The notes under the pieces: generated by a model
The model's database searches: none
The model's input: only the letters and a program-made list of their open reading frames with translations
What the model was told of the DNA's origin: nothing
Assembly: GCA_963779095.1 (NCBI GenBank)
Contig: CAVZWU010000012.1
Location: 124,001-188,000, forward strand
Direction: 5' to 3'
Origin: Roseiarcus sp963779095
GTDB taxonomy: Bacteria > Pseudomonadota > Alphaproteobacteria > Rhizobiales > Beijerinckiaceae
Length of the DNA: 64,000 bases
Made by a program: the position numbers and the translations under genes
Shown here: positions 55,241 through 64,000 of the stretch, piece by piece
How the letters are laid out: every line of letters starts with the position of its first letter
Numbering within the stretch: position 1 is the stretch's first letter

Positions 55241-55902
55241 ATGAGCCAAGCCGAAGGTCTCACCGACGCGGGATTGAGAACCCCGAGGGCCGCCGCGGTC
55301 GCGGGCGTCGTTTTTTCGCTCGCTGACTCTAATGAGCTTCGGATTGCTGTGGAGCGCGATTCCCGCCGATCCGCAAGCGTCTGGCGGCTGGCTCGCGGCC
55401 AACACGGCCGAGGTCGCGCTGGCGCTTGAACCTCATCCCCTTCGCCGGGATCGCCTTTCTGTGGTTCATCGGCGTCATTCGCGACCGCCTCGGACAACGC
55501 GAGGACCGCTTTTTTGCGACTGTGTTTTTGGGCAGCGGCCTCTTGTTCCTGGGCATGTTGTTCATCGCCGCAGCGGTCGTCGGCGCCATGTTGGTTGCAT
55601 TCAAAGACGATCCTGCTGCTTTCGCCTCACCTGCGTTTCGTTTTGCGAGGGCGCTTTCTTACAACCTCGTCAACGTCTACATGGTCAGGATGGCCGGGGT
55701 GTTTATGATCTCCACCTCAACGGTCGCGATGTCGACGCATTTCGCGCCTCGCTGGCTGGCCGCGCTGGGCTATCTCCTGGCGGTCTTGTTGCTGCTCGGC
55801 AGTCCTTTCCTGAGATGGAGCTTTGCGCTCTTCCCCCTGTGGGTGCTTTTGTTGAGCATCGAGATCCTGGCGAGCAGTTTTGGCCGGCGCAAGCAGAGCT
55901 AA
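55241..55902 (+). pseudogene. Four-helix membrane protein, unknown function (two apparent frameshifts)
   Basis: ~219 aa when joined: MSQAEGLTDAGLRTPRAAAVAGVVF, then (after dropping one T from the T6 run at 55311-55316) LTLMSFGLLWSAIPADPQASGGWLAANTAEVALAL, then (one base removed at ~55426) NLIPFAGIAFLWFIGVIRDRLGQREDRFFATVFLGSGLLFLGMLF. Then follow two further hydrophobic helices and a basic tail GRRKQS. FAGIAFLWFIGVIRDRLG recurs in small integral membrane proteins of many bacteria whose role is unknown. Confidence 0.62.
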
Positions 55903-56055
55903 GGCAGGCCGCCCGGCCGTACTGCTTGTCAGCGAGAGCGGAAACGGCGTGACCCGAGGTCAGGGACGATCGGGTTGGGCCGACGCGAGCTGATCGCATC
56001 AATGTGCTCACGTCATCGCAATGTGGCCGCTTACCATTTCGGCGGATAGGCTTTG

Positions 56056-56667
56056 TCACCCTCCGGCTGTCCGTACGCTGGGCGCGAGCTCACGTAGAAA
56101 GACTTCCGACCCTGCGCCGCATCGCCTGAGGCAACCGATAGCCGCGGCGAGCGGTACGGTGGCCGGGCGGATCCGATCGGAGGCGACGAGAAAGACCGAT
56201 CCCGACATCGGGTTTGGGGAATTGGGTACGAAAACCGAGACCAGACCGCCAACCGCACCCGTCTGGACGCCGATCCGCCAGGCCCCGCCCAGTTGCGCCA
56301 GGACGACTGGATGGTCGGCCATCTCGCCGAGTCCCATCACGCTTGCGCCAGCTTGTTTCAGATATTCATAGGCGGGAACCTTGGACAGCACCGAAGACTC
56401 CAGCTCGCCCACGATTTGTTGCGCCAGCCGGGTTCGGGCGAACAGGCCGGCAAGGAAACACAAGATCGCAATGAGGACGATCGCCATAATCGCTTCCGCC
56501 GTCACCCCGGAGACAAATCTATCTGGAATGATCGCGGTCACCGGTTTCAAGGCGCGACGCGCGAAGCCGAACGCCTTGTCCAGGATGAAGGCGAGCACCA
56601 CAATCGGCGCCAGAAACAGGACGCCGCCGAGGACGGTAATCCGAAGAAAATGGGAGATCGCTTTCAT
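56056..56667 (-). CDS. DUF502 family membrane protein
   Basis: 203 aa. Two N-terminal membrane helices (LRITVLGGVLFLAPIVVLAFIL and IMAIVLIAILCFLAGLFA), then the soluble DUF502 region KVPAYEYLKQAGASVMGLGE and FVPNSPNPMSGSVFLVASDRI. The PNPMSGS loop is typical of the family. No role is established. Monocistronic. Confidence 0.85.
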   Translation of the reverse strand: MKAISHFLRITVLGGVLFLAPIVVLAFILDKAFGFARRALKPVTAIIPDRFVSGVTAEAIMAIVLIAILCFLAGLFARTRLAQQIVGELESSVLSKVPAYEYLKQAGASVMGLGEMADHPVVLAQLGGAWRIGVQTGAVGGLVSVFVPNSPNPMSGSVFLVASDRIRPATVPLAAAIGCLRRCGAGSEVFLRELAPSVRTAGG

Positions 56668-56839
56668 CTCGTCCTCCTGTCGCGCTCAAGCGCTTGCGCG
56701 CGACGCGCGCCCGCCGCGGCCGCACGAATTTCACCTGTCTCGGTTTGTCGGCTCGCGGCCTTAGCTTTGCGGCCTGTCGCCGCTCGCAACAAGGGCGCCC
56801 GATCAGCCAGCGGCCACGAAACGAGTCATGGCTGCGTCT

Positions 56840-57741
56840 CTACTCGACGGCCTTCCAGGTCGCGTCGGGATTGAACTCAGCCATCGAGGCGCCGAGCGCG
56901 GCGGTGTTGGGCCCGAGATCCTTTTGGTAGACGACGCCGTTCTCGCCGCAGATAAAAGTCTCGACGCCGCTGTCGCCGTAGGCGGCCGGCCAGGCGACCA
57001 TCGCGTGGCCAGCGATCATGTGGCCGTTGATGAGGTAGGAAAAGGCGCCGCCGGGCGCCGCCGGCCCCTGCGCGGTGAGGATGCGGAAGTAATAGCCGTC
57101 GTAAGGCTCCGGCTTCTCGCCCGAACGCGAGGCCAGATTGGCGTCTTCAGCGAATCCGTCGAGCGGCGAAATATCGGCCTGGTTTTCCGGCGGCCAGTAG
57201 AGGCCGTCGTGGGTTCCCGGGGTCGAGATGAACCTGCGCGCGTATTCGCGCAGGCCGTTGCCGTCGCGATCAAGCCTGAAATATTCGTCCTGGGCGGCGA
57301 CATAGGCTTTGCACGCTTCAATGGCGCTGAGCTCGTTGTAACCGACCCGGCGATTGGTCATTTCCTCCTTTCCTTTGGCTACGTCGAAGCGCCAGCCCGC
57401 GTCGGTCTTGACGAGAGGCAGCGGCAAGGTCCAGCCGTTCTTGCCCACGCGCAGGATCTTCTCGCCATTGGGTCCGTCGTCGATCGCGGTCTGCGCGGCC
57501 GCCGCCTCGATTGAACTCCTTCAGGTTCTCGGCGTCCTGGTCAGCGTCGCCCGATCTGAGCAACGCCGCGCCGTCCTTGCCAAGAATGCGGTCGCCGAAG
57601 CCTGGCGTCTTGGCCTTGGCGGAATCGACGAGGTCCTTCACCGCTGCTTCCGGCGTGGGGTAGGTCTCCTGCGCGCGCACTGGAAGCGCCGCGGCGATCA
57701 AGACCGCCGCCGCAAGAATGCCGCTCGATCCTCATTGTCAT
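56840..57741 (-). pseudogene. DUF2950 secreted protein (two apparent frameshifts)
   Basis: ~300 aa when joined. The signal peptide emerges if one base is dropped near 57723 (MTMRIER then ILAAAVLIAAALPVRAQE). TYPTPEAAVKDLVDSAKAKTPGFGDRILGKDGAALLRSGD follows. A second shift at ~57505 leads to EAAAAQTAIDDGPNGEKILRVGKNGWTLPLPLVKTDAGWRFDVAKGKEEM and the conserved PAAPGGAFSYLINGHMIAGHAMVAWPAAYGDSGVETF. It lies 29 bases after DUF3300 on the same strand, the usual gene pair. Confidence 0.8.
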
Positions 57742-57769
57742 CGTCGTTATCCTCGTCCGCGTCCCGCCA

Positions 57770-59612
57770 TCAATGCGCGGCCGGTTTCACGCTCGGCAAA
57801 TGCGCGCCGGTCGCCACCCACTGCTCGTAGGTCTCGAACGGCAATCCAAGCCGGTCGTAGGAAACGCGCATATAGCCGTCAGGGCCGCGCGATACCGCTT
57901 CCGGCATCACGGTCTGCACCTCCTGCGCCATCACCCCGACATAGGCGGTGTGGCCGCCGTTGTAGACGAAGCGATAATAGCCGAGGCCGTCGTCGAGCCG
58001 CCCGAGCAGCACGATATCGTGCTTGAGGCGCATGTCGGAGCGACGCCCGCCGCCGCCACGCCCGCCGCCGCCACGCCCACCGCCGCCGAAGCCGCCTCCA
58101 CCACGCCCGCCGCCGAAGCCGCCACCGCCGCGCCCGCCGCCGCCAAAGCCGCCGCGCCCACCGCCGAAGCCGCCGCCCCCCATTCCACCGCGGCTCATGG
58201 CGCCGCGATTGGCGAAGGCCGCGTTGGCCCCGCCCATCCTCATACCGCCCATCGCCGAGCTTCCCGGCCGGCTGATGTTCGGCCGCCCAGCAGGACGGCT
58301 AGCGGGCCTCGCCGCCGGGCGGGCGCCGCCCCCGGGTCGGCCAGCACCGCCTGGGCGGCCGGCGCCCGCCGACTCCCCCGGGTCGGCCTGCACCGCCAAT
58401 TCCCCCTGGGCCGCCGGGCCGGCCTGCGCCGCCCAACTCCTCCGGGACGGCCTGCGCCACCGATCCCACCTGGCCCCCCGACCCCGCCAACGCCGCCTGG
58501 GCGGCCTGCGCCACCAACCCCACCTGGCCCCCCGACGCCGCCAACGCCGCCGGGACGGCCTGGACCGCCGACGCCGCCGGGCCTCCCGGGTCGGCCGGCG
58601 CCGCCGGGGCGGTTGGCGCCGATTCCCGGCTTGCTGCCCATGCCGGGGCGATAGTCCCCGTTCGGCCGCCAAGGTTTCACGTTATTGCCGATGTTGCCGA
58701 GATTGACGTTGTTGCCGACGTTGATGTTGCCGTTGTTGACGGCGCCATTCCAGCCCGAATAGCCGGCCCAGACCGGCGGGTAGATCGCGCCTGTTCCCCA
58801 ATTCCAGTAGTTATTGTTCCACAACGCCCCGACCGCGATGCCGGCTCCGAAACCCAGAAGAGGCGCGATCCCGGTATAGGGCTGATAGACCGCAGCCGGA
58901 TCATAGGTCGGGACATAGACGGTCGCCGGATCGGTCGGCTGGATGGAGATATAGCTCGCCGCGGCTTGCGGCGCTGTCGACCCCTGAGGCGCGCCGGCCA
59001 CTGGCGGCGCGCTCGCCTCCACGCGTTCGACCGTCTGCTGATCCGTCGTCTTGAGCGTCCCGGCCGCTTCCGCCTTTCGCGCGAAGCTCCTGGATGCCTT
59101 CGGCAACGTCCTGCGGCTGGTTCACTTCGGCGTCGCCGAGGTCCGTCGTCCAGTCGAGATCGGCGCTCATCAGCTTGATAACGTCGGGAAAGCGCGCGAG
59201 CGCCTTCACCGCAGGGATCCCAATTCTGATTATCGATGCCGGAATAATCGTTTTTGGCGACGAGCGCCTTGTTCTTGTCAAGCCAGCGCTGCGCCTGGAC
59301 GATCTGCACGGGATAGGCGCTCGCAGGCAGCATCTGCGCGAGCAAGGGATCGGGATAGAGCGCGATCGGGGCGAGCAGCTTCTCAAGCTCCTCGCGTGTG
59401 AACGCGCTGTTTTCGGGCGGCTGTTCGGCCTCAGCCAGGGCTGGCGTGGCGGCGGGCGCTGGAGCCGCCGTCTCGGCCGGAGCCGGCGCCGCGGCGGGAG
59501 CTGGACTCTGTTGAGCTTGAGCAAGCAGCGGGTCGGCGGCCAGAGCCATGGCGACCGCAAAAGCCAGTAGACCAGGCGCGCGCTTCACGCCGCGGCCGAT
59601 TGCACGCATCAT
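57770..59612 (-). pseudogene. DUF3300 protein with glycine-rich region and S74-like tail (several apparent frameshifts)
   Basis: ~610 aa when joined. Signal peptide from 59612 (MMRAIGRGVKRAPGLLAFAVAMALA), Ala/Pro linker, then DUF3300: FTREELEKLLAPIALYPDPLLAQMLPASAYP, AVKALARFPDVIKLMSADLDWTTDLG, SYISIQPTDPATVYVPTYDPAAVY. A long Gly-rich repeat (58030-58660) leads to a C-terminal RRSDMRLKHDIVLLGRLDDGLGYYRF...VGVMAQEV, the endosialidase-chaperone (S74) motif. Frame changes fall at about 59225, 59085 and 58400-58450. It is exported, perhaps to the cell surface. Confidence 0.8.
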
Positions 59613-59909
59613 TGGCGCGCCCTCCCGTTTCCCCTTCGAACAGCCGGCGAGCCGCACTCGCTCCGTCGAATTTTCGCCCTTGGCGATCGACCGCTCGTCC
59701 TTAGCGCACCCATGCGCCGAAGATCAATATTGAGCGCGGCGCCGGCAAGAAGCGCGCTCATTTAGGACGCGAATATTCGGCCGCGGCGACTCTCGACCGA
59801 AGCGGCGTTTCGGCCCCGATCCCCGCGGACTAAGCCCACTCGCGCGTCAGCGTCCTTGCAAAAGGTCGTAAGAGTTTTCCACACCGAACCACATCCGCTT
59901 TTGGAAATG

Positions 59910-60293
59910 TCAGGTTGTGCCTCCTGCAAGCACGGAGTCGATGGTGGGGAGCAGATCCGTTGCGATAGATCGTTTGCGGACAAATCCATTGGCTCCCGCT
60001 TCAATCACCGCCAACTCTGCATTCTTTTCCTCGTGGACGCTGAGAACGATCAGCTTCAGCTGCGGGAAATGACTGCGGATTCGGCGAACCAGCCCGAGTC
60101 CGTCGCCGCGTTGGAGCGAGAGATCGACCACCGCCAGAGCGACGTGGAGCTGACGCGCGCTCTCGAACAGCGAAACCTCATCCCCCACCACCACAACCGC
60201 CTCGAACTCCGTCTCAAGCAGGCCACGTACGCCTTCCACGAAGCCAAGATGCCGATCTGCTAGAAGCGCACAGCCTCTCTCTTTCGCAGGCAT
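59910..60293 (-). CDS. Stand-alone receiver-domain response regulator
   Basis: 127 aa, a single CheY-like receiver without an output domain. Asp13 in LLADRH, phosphoacceptor Asp57 in AVVDLSL, Ser85 in VLSVHEE and Lys107 in FVRKRS are all present. It is transcribed divergently from the histidine kinase gene at 60530 and most resembles the receivers of NarL-type regulators. It could act as a phosphate sink or a protein-interaction output for that kinase. Confidence 0.8.
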   Translation of the reverse strand: MPAKERGCALLADRHLGFVEGVRGLLETEFEAVVVVGDEVSLFESARQLHVALAVVDLSLQRGDGLGLVRRIRSHFPQLKLIVLSVHEEKNAELAVIEAGANGFVRKRSIATDLLPTIDSVLAGGTT

Positions 60294-60397
60294 CTCTTCA
60301 TTTCGCCTTCGCGGCCCGGGACGTCCTCACTCTTCGAACGAACCTTGGACCTCGAACGCGTCGGCATGACCTCGAAGATTTACTAGCTTCGAGAATG

Positions 60398-60410
60398 AAA
60401 AATTACGAGG
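60398..60410. promoter_or_regulatory. CTCGTAATT motif upstream of the kinase gene
   Basis: aaaaattacgagg is the exact reverse complement of cctcgtaattttt at 63356-63368, downstream of the partner regulator. It lies in the divergent region between the receiver gene and the kinase gene, 120 bases before the kinase ATG. Candidate binding site for the NarL-type regulator encoded here. Confidence 0.5.
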
Positions 60411-60529
60411 CGCGACAATCGAGAAGTTGTAACCAGGGCTCGATGTTGGGATGCCCTTCGCCCAGTCGTTCCTGATCAGCTATAGTCCCGTTGATTGCGG
60501 ACCAATATTGTCGATTTCCCGGGTATCCC

Positions 60530-62680
60530 ATGGGGTGGGCACGCAGAGCGTGGATCGCGGTTGCTCTGCTGGCCTTTGCAGCAGGGAGCGCGACGGCTGC
60601 AGAGCCGAAGCGCGTGCTATTGTTGCACTCGTTCGGCTCGAATTTTCAAGCCGAGGACGCCTTCGGAGATTATCTGCGCACAGATCTGGCTGAGACATCG
60701 CCTTATTCGCTGGACACCTACGAGGTCTCGCTTGAGATCGCGCGCTTTCCCGACGGTCAGCGCGACGAAGCATTCGCCGGCTATTTGCGAGCCCTTTTCG
60801 CCGGCCATCCTCCCGACTTGATCATTACAATGGTGAGTCCTGCGGCGCGCTTCATTCAGCGTCATAGACGAGATCTGTTTCCATCGACGCCCGTTATTTT
60901 TGCCGCCCTTGACGCGAGAGCGATACGAGACGCGACGCTCACGCCCAATGACACGACGGTCGCGGTTTCGATTGACCTCAGCGCGATTATTGAAAACATC
61001 TTGCGAACGCTGCCCAACACATCAACGCTCGCCGTTGTGCTCGGCGATTCGCCGATCGAAAAATTCTGGGTCAACGAATTCCTTCAGGCGGTCCGTCCGT
61101 TCGAGGGTCGGGTCAAGCCTGTTTTCATGAATGACTTGTCGTTCGGCGAGATCCAGAAGCGTGTCGCCGCCCTGCCGCCCGCCTCTGCGGTATACTTCGG
61201 CGATCTCGTCATCGATGCGCAGGGCGTTCCCTATAGACAGGAGGAGGTTCTGGCCCGGCTGCACACGGCGGCCAACGCGCCGATATTCGGACAGTACGAC
61301 TATCAGTTGGGGGCTGGCATTGTGGGGGGGCCCCTCCTCTCTGTTCACACACTGAGCCGGAAGACCGCCGAGGTCGCCGTGCGGATTCTTGGGGGAGCAT
61401 CGCCCGGCGATATCAGGACCCCGCAACAGAAACTTGGGGCGCCTGAGTTTGATTGGCGGGAGTTGCGGCGATGGGGAATACGACCGGCGGATCTTCCACC
61501 CGATAGCACGATCAGTTTCAAGGAGCCGACCCTGTGGGAGCAGTACAGGTGGTACGTCCTTGCAGTCGCGGGCTTCTCCGCGCTTCAGGGGATCCTAATC
61601 GTTGGTCTGCTGCTCAACCGGCTGCGGCTGCGGCTTGCGCACGACCGGCTGCGGACAAGTGAAGAGGGTATGAGCCTGGCCGCGAACGCAGCCAAGCTGC
61701 GGTTCTGGGTATGGGACATTCCGCGGGATGAGGTTCGGGCGAGCGAAAGCGACTGGAGTTCCGGCAACTGGCACTCGGCGCATCCCGTCCATTTTGATCG
61801 TTTCATCGACGTTGTGCATCCCGACGACCTCGCGTCGCTACGCCAGGCGATCCGCGGGGCGCTCGAAGGCGACGGCCAATACGAAACGGAATATCGAGTG
61901 ATGGCGCCGGATTCGACCGCGCGTTGGATCGCCGCTCGGGGGCGGGTTGAATTCGATCAGCATGGCAAGCCCAAGCAATTGCGTGCTATATCGATCGACA
62001 TCACTGAACGTCGGCGCGGTGAAGACGAAGCTCGCGACCTCAACGGACGCCTGATCACCGCGCACGAGGATGAGCGCGCACGATTGGCGCATGCGCTCCA
62101 CGATGACGTCACCCAGCGCTTGGCTTTGCTTGCGATTGATGCAGGACGGAAGGAGAAAGGACTGGGCGATCCGGTCGCTGGCCACGCGATGCGTTCGATA
62201 CGTCGCGACCTGGTCCAACTGAGCGAGGACGTGCACGCCCTGTCCTATGCGCTCCATCCCGCTATCCTCGAAGACCTCGGACTGATCGAGGCGCTGAAGG
62301 CCGAGTGCGCGCGGTTCGGCGCAGTAGAGGGAATTCCCACGAGCTTCAGGGCTGCTGACGGCGTCGACGAGCCGCCCCGGGCTCTATCCCTGTGTCTGTA
62401 CAGGATCACGCAGGAGGCGCTTCGCAATGTCGCGCGTCACTCAGGCGCCAGCTTGGTCGAGGTCGAGCTCCGCGTGGTCGGCGGCATACTTGAGCTTGCG
62501 GTGCGCGACAATGGCGTCGGCTTCGATCCTACCCGAAAACAAGGCCGGCCGAGCCTCGGGTTCGCTGGAATGAGACAGCGGCTCTCCCTGGTCGACGGCG
62601 AACTCCTCATCGACAGTGCGCCGGGCGGTGGGACGAGGATTGTCGCTCGGGCGCCGATGAAACGAGGAGACGCGCGATGA
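60530..62680 (+). CDS. Hybrid-free sensor histidine kinase with periplasmic ABC-binding-like sensor and PAS domain (NarL-type partner)
   Basis: 716 aa from ATG 60530 (a TTG at 60491 is also open). Signal-like segment to ~residue 24, then a periplasmic ABC_sub_bind-like domain (KRVLLLHSFGSNFQAEDAF; PDLIITMVSPAARFIQRHR), a transmembrane helix at ~340-360 (YVLAVAGFSALQGILIVGLLL), a PAS domain (~385-510), a HisKA_3 domain with HALHDDVTQRL (phospho-His ~523) and a HATPase (ITQEALRNVARHSGA, DNGVGFD, GFAGMRQRL). Its stop overlaps the regulator's start (ATGA at 62677-62680). It probably senses a small periplasmic ligand. Confidence 0.88.
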   Translation: MGWARRAWIAVALLAFAAGSATAAEPKRVLLLHSFGSNFQAEDAFGDYLRTDLAETSPYSLDTYEVSLEIARFPDGQRDEAFAGYLRALFAGHPPDLIITMVSPAARFIQRHRRDLFPSTPVIFAALDARAIRDATLTPNDTTVAVSIDLSAIIENILRTLPNTSTLAVVLGDSPIEKFWVNEFLQAVRPFEGRVKPVFMNDLSFGEIQKRVAALPPASAVYFGDLVIDAQGVPYRQEEVLARLHTAANAPIFGQYDYQLGAGIVGGPLLSVHTLSRKTAEVAVRILGGASPGDIRTPQQKLGAPEFDWRELRRWGIRPADLPPDSTISFKEPTLWEQYRWYVLAVAGFSALQGILIVGLLLNRLRLRLAHDRLRTSEEGMSLAANAAKLRFWVWDIPRDEVRASESDWSSGNWHSAHPVHFDRFIDVVHPDDLASLRQAIRGALEGDGQYETEYRVMAPDSTARWIAARGRVEFDQHGKPKQLRAISIDITERRRGEDEARDLNGRLITAHEDERARLAHALHDDVTQRLALLAIDAGRKEKGLGDPVAGHAMRSIRRDLVQLSEDVHALSYALHPAILEDLGLIEALKAECARFGAVEGIPTSFRAADGVDEPPRALSLCLYRITQEALRNVARHSGASLVEVELRVVGGILELAVRDNGVGFDPTRKQGRPSLGFAGMRQRLSLVDGELLIDSAPGGGTRIVARAPMKRGDAR

Positions 62681-63315
62681 GTTGTCCACGGGTGTTGCTG
62701 GCTGACGACCACCGCATGATGGCCGAAGGCCTCAAAGCGCTCCTCCCCGACGAGTTTGAGCTCGTCGGGATTGTCGCGGACGGGCGCGCAATGATTGAGG
62801 CCGCAGAACGGTTGCGGCCCGACGTAATCGTCGCCGACGTCGCGATGCCGAACCTCAACGGGTTCGAGGCGTTGACCCGGCTGAAGAAGTCTCACCCGGA
62901 CATCAAGGTCGTTTTCTTGACGATGCATCAGAACGCGGCGTACGCGCGCCGCGCGCTGGACGCCGGCGCGTCCGGCTTCGTGGTCAAGCATTCGGCCTCC
63001 GAGGAATTGGTTGTGGCCGTCCATGCAGCTTTGAAGGGGAAGACTTTCATAACGCCCTCCCTGACGAAACAAGTGGTGGAGGAAGCCAAGACAGGCGCTC
63101 GGGGCGAAAGGGACGCGAGGTCGCTCACGTCGCGCCAGAGAGAAATTCTGCAATTGCTCGCGGAAGGGCGTTCGGCGAAGGAGATTGCGAGCGAGCTTGC
63201 AATTTCCTCGCGAACAGTGGAATTCCACAAGTACCAGATGATGGAGATGAACGGACTTCGCAGTAGCGCTGAACTTATTCACTTCGCGATCAAGCATGGG
63301 ATCGCGACGATCTGA
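62677..63315 (+). CDS. NarL/FixJ-family response regulator
   Basis: 212 aa. Receiver: acidic pair Asp10/Asp11 (LLADDHR), phosphoacceptor Asp54 (VIVADVAMPN), Thr82 and Lys104. LuxR-type HTH at residues ~145-205: LTSRQREILQLLAEGRSAKEIASELAISSRTVEFHKYQMM. Translationally coupled to the kinase. The CTCGTA palindromes just upstream of the kinase gene and just after this gene are likely targets. Confidence 0.92.
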   Translation: MSCPRVLLADDHRMMAEGLKALLPDEFELVGIVADGRAMIEAAERLRPDVIVADVAMPNLNGFEALTRLKKSHPDIKVVFLTMHQNAAYARRALDAGASGFVVKHSASEELVVAVHAALKGKTFITPSLTKQVVEEAKTGARGERDARSLTSRQREILQLLAEGRSAKEIASELAISSRTVEFHKYQMMEMNGLRSSAELIHFAIKHGIATI

Positions 63316-63355
63316 TACGGTCATCCTCGCCGCCTTTCATTGTTCGCATCGGTAA

Positions 63356-63420
63356 CCTCGTAATTTTTCAGGACGCGTCCTCGTAATTCTACGAGGTCAC
63401 ATGCGGTCGCCCCTCTCGTA
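63356..63420. promoter_or_regulatory. Cluster of CTCGTA palindromic motifs before the exported-peptide gene
   Basis: Three copies: cctcgtaattttt at 63356-63368, the perfect palindrome cctcgtaattctacgagg at 63379-63396 (7-bp arms, 4-base spacer) and ctctcgta at 63413-63420. The centres of the first two are about 25 bases apart. The cluster lies 150-215 bases before the small exported protein, so it could be the operator of a promoter for that gene controlled by the regulator just upstream. Confidence 0.5.
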
Positions 63421-63570
63421 GCCTCGCTGCGAATGCAACCCCAATCTGAGGGCGAGGCCCGCGCTGCGTGGTCAATTCAACCGAACTTTTGTCGTCCGCA
63501 CATTGCGACGAACGCGTTTCAGCTTACCGCAAATCCAGTTCGGCAATCGTGAGTGACAGGGAGACAGCAA

Positions 63571-63852
63571 GTGAAAGAAAGAATCAAAAAGGAGATGATC
63601 TCGCGTCGAAAAGCGCTTTCCCTGCTTGGACTCGGGGCGGCGTTAGGCTTCACGCTATCGTCGACGCTGGAGCCATTGGAGGCTGAAGCACAAGAGGCCA
63701 CCACGCCCGCCGCCGCGCCCGCTGCGGCGACCGGAACGCACGGAACGCACGGGATGCAACGGCGGCAAGGGCGGCGCAGTGGTCGCCATCAGCGACGGCA
63801 CACGCGCCGCACCGGTCAACCTGCGCCCGCTGCGGCGCCTCCACCGCAGTAG
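63571..63852 (+). CDS. Small twin-arginine exported peptide with His/Arg-rich tail
   Basis: 93 aa from a GTG behind AGGGAGACAGCAA; an ATG at 63595 has AAGGAG directly against it. ISRRKALSLLGLGAALGFTLSST is a Tat-like signal (SRRKAL). The mature part is an Ala-rich spacer then GTHGTHGMQRRQGRRSGRHQRRHTRRTGQ, dense in His and Arg, and a PAPAAAPPPQ end. Similar GTHGxxRRxxRR tails occur in small Hyphomicrobiales proteins of unknown function. Confidence 0.6.
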   Translation: MKERIKKEMISRRKALSLLGLGAALGFTLSSTLEPLEAEAQEATTPAAAPAAATGTHGTHGMQRRQGRRSGRHQRRHTRRTGQPAPAAAPPPQ

Positions 63853-63907
63853 CGGCCCGTCTGCTCTAAACGGCTGATTGCGCGGTTTGACGAGCGCGGA
63901 ATTGCAT

Positions 63908-64000
63908 ATGCCCTCAGCGGACTACGTAAAGAGCGAGGCTGCTGACAAAAAGAAAACGAGGAAACGAAAGTATCACGTTCCCGCAGAATTCACGGGAAAA
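63908..64000 (+). CDS. Start of a gene cut by the window end
   Basis: ATG at 63908 opens 31 codons to the last base: MPSADYVKSEAADKKKTRKRKYHVPAEF. Lys/Arg-rich and open at the edge. No ribosome-binding site of note. No family can be named from this much. Confidence 0.4.
   Translation, partial: MPSADYVKSEAADKKKTRKRKYHVPAEFTGK

Noticed and set aside
58030..58660. CRISPR-like or tandem-repeat array
   Set aside because: The short GC-rich repeats encode the Gly-rich region of the DUF3300 protein. They have no spacer structure.

Overview
The window is GC-rich chromosomal DNA of an alphaproteobacterium, most likely a member of the Hyphomicrobiales (Rhizobiales). The evidence is the style of the housekeeping genes (CysD plus fused CysN/CysC, LctP, HAAT-type ABC transporter with Tat-like binding proteins, ApaG, MtgA, class III cyclase with TPRs, DUF3300/DUF2950) and the interspersed CHCEERSDEA-type repeats. 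No complete rRNA, tRNA or CRISPR array is visible.

Layout. 1-7092: an old-yellow-enzyme gene cut by the window edge, a secreted repeat protein, a PIN-like protein, a tandem pair of near-identical single-ORF IS66 elements (3208-6359) and a thioesterase. 7393-14748: a tight operon of a small XRE regulator and six subunits of a hydrogenase-4/complex-I-like membrane complex (hyfB, C, E, F, G, I). Its large subunit lacks three of the four nickel-ligating cysteines. 14764-30435: housekeeping genes (purB, DadA-like oxidase, apaG, argE-like, LssY-like, SDR, adenylate cyclase, mtgA, ppa, GST, cysNC, cysD, rpe, a secreted PG-binding-like protein). 30446-39300: lactate permease, a complete branched-chain amino-acid/amide type ABC transporter with two paralogous binding proteins, and a HAD-csaA pair. 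40073-51971: an accessory island bounded on the left by a tRNA 3' fragment next to an integrase. It is full of broken recombinases, nested insertion sequences (IS1111-type IS110 inside IS630, IS5, IS1380), excisionase-like HTH proteins, a split PIN protein and an AT-rich cargo gene cut by IS5. 51974-64000: a truncated helicase remnant, DUF2252, DUF2254, DUF502, DUF2950 and DUF3300 envelope proteins, a NarL-type two-component system with a repeated CTCGTA palindromic motif around it, and a small twin-arginine exported peptide.

How the genes work together. The hyf-like operon should form a proton- or ion-translocating membrane complex with one intact [4Fe-4S] site but no NiFe centre, so it is probably not a hydrogenase. 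cysD and cysNC make PAPS from sulfate. livHMGF with the two binding proteins form one uptake system, next to a lactate permease. The kinase at 60530 and regulator at 62677 form a translationally coupled pair.

An important caveat: about 20 genes, including housekeeping ones, carry apparent single-base indels, mostly in short homopolymers or GCGCGC tracts, and two carry in-frame stops. This pattern looks more like residual assembly error than mass pseudogenisation, so broken genes are described here by their reconstructed extent, with the break positions given.
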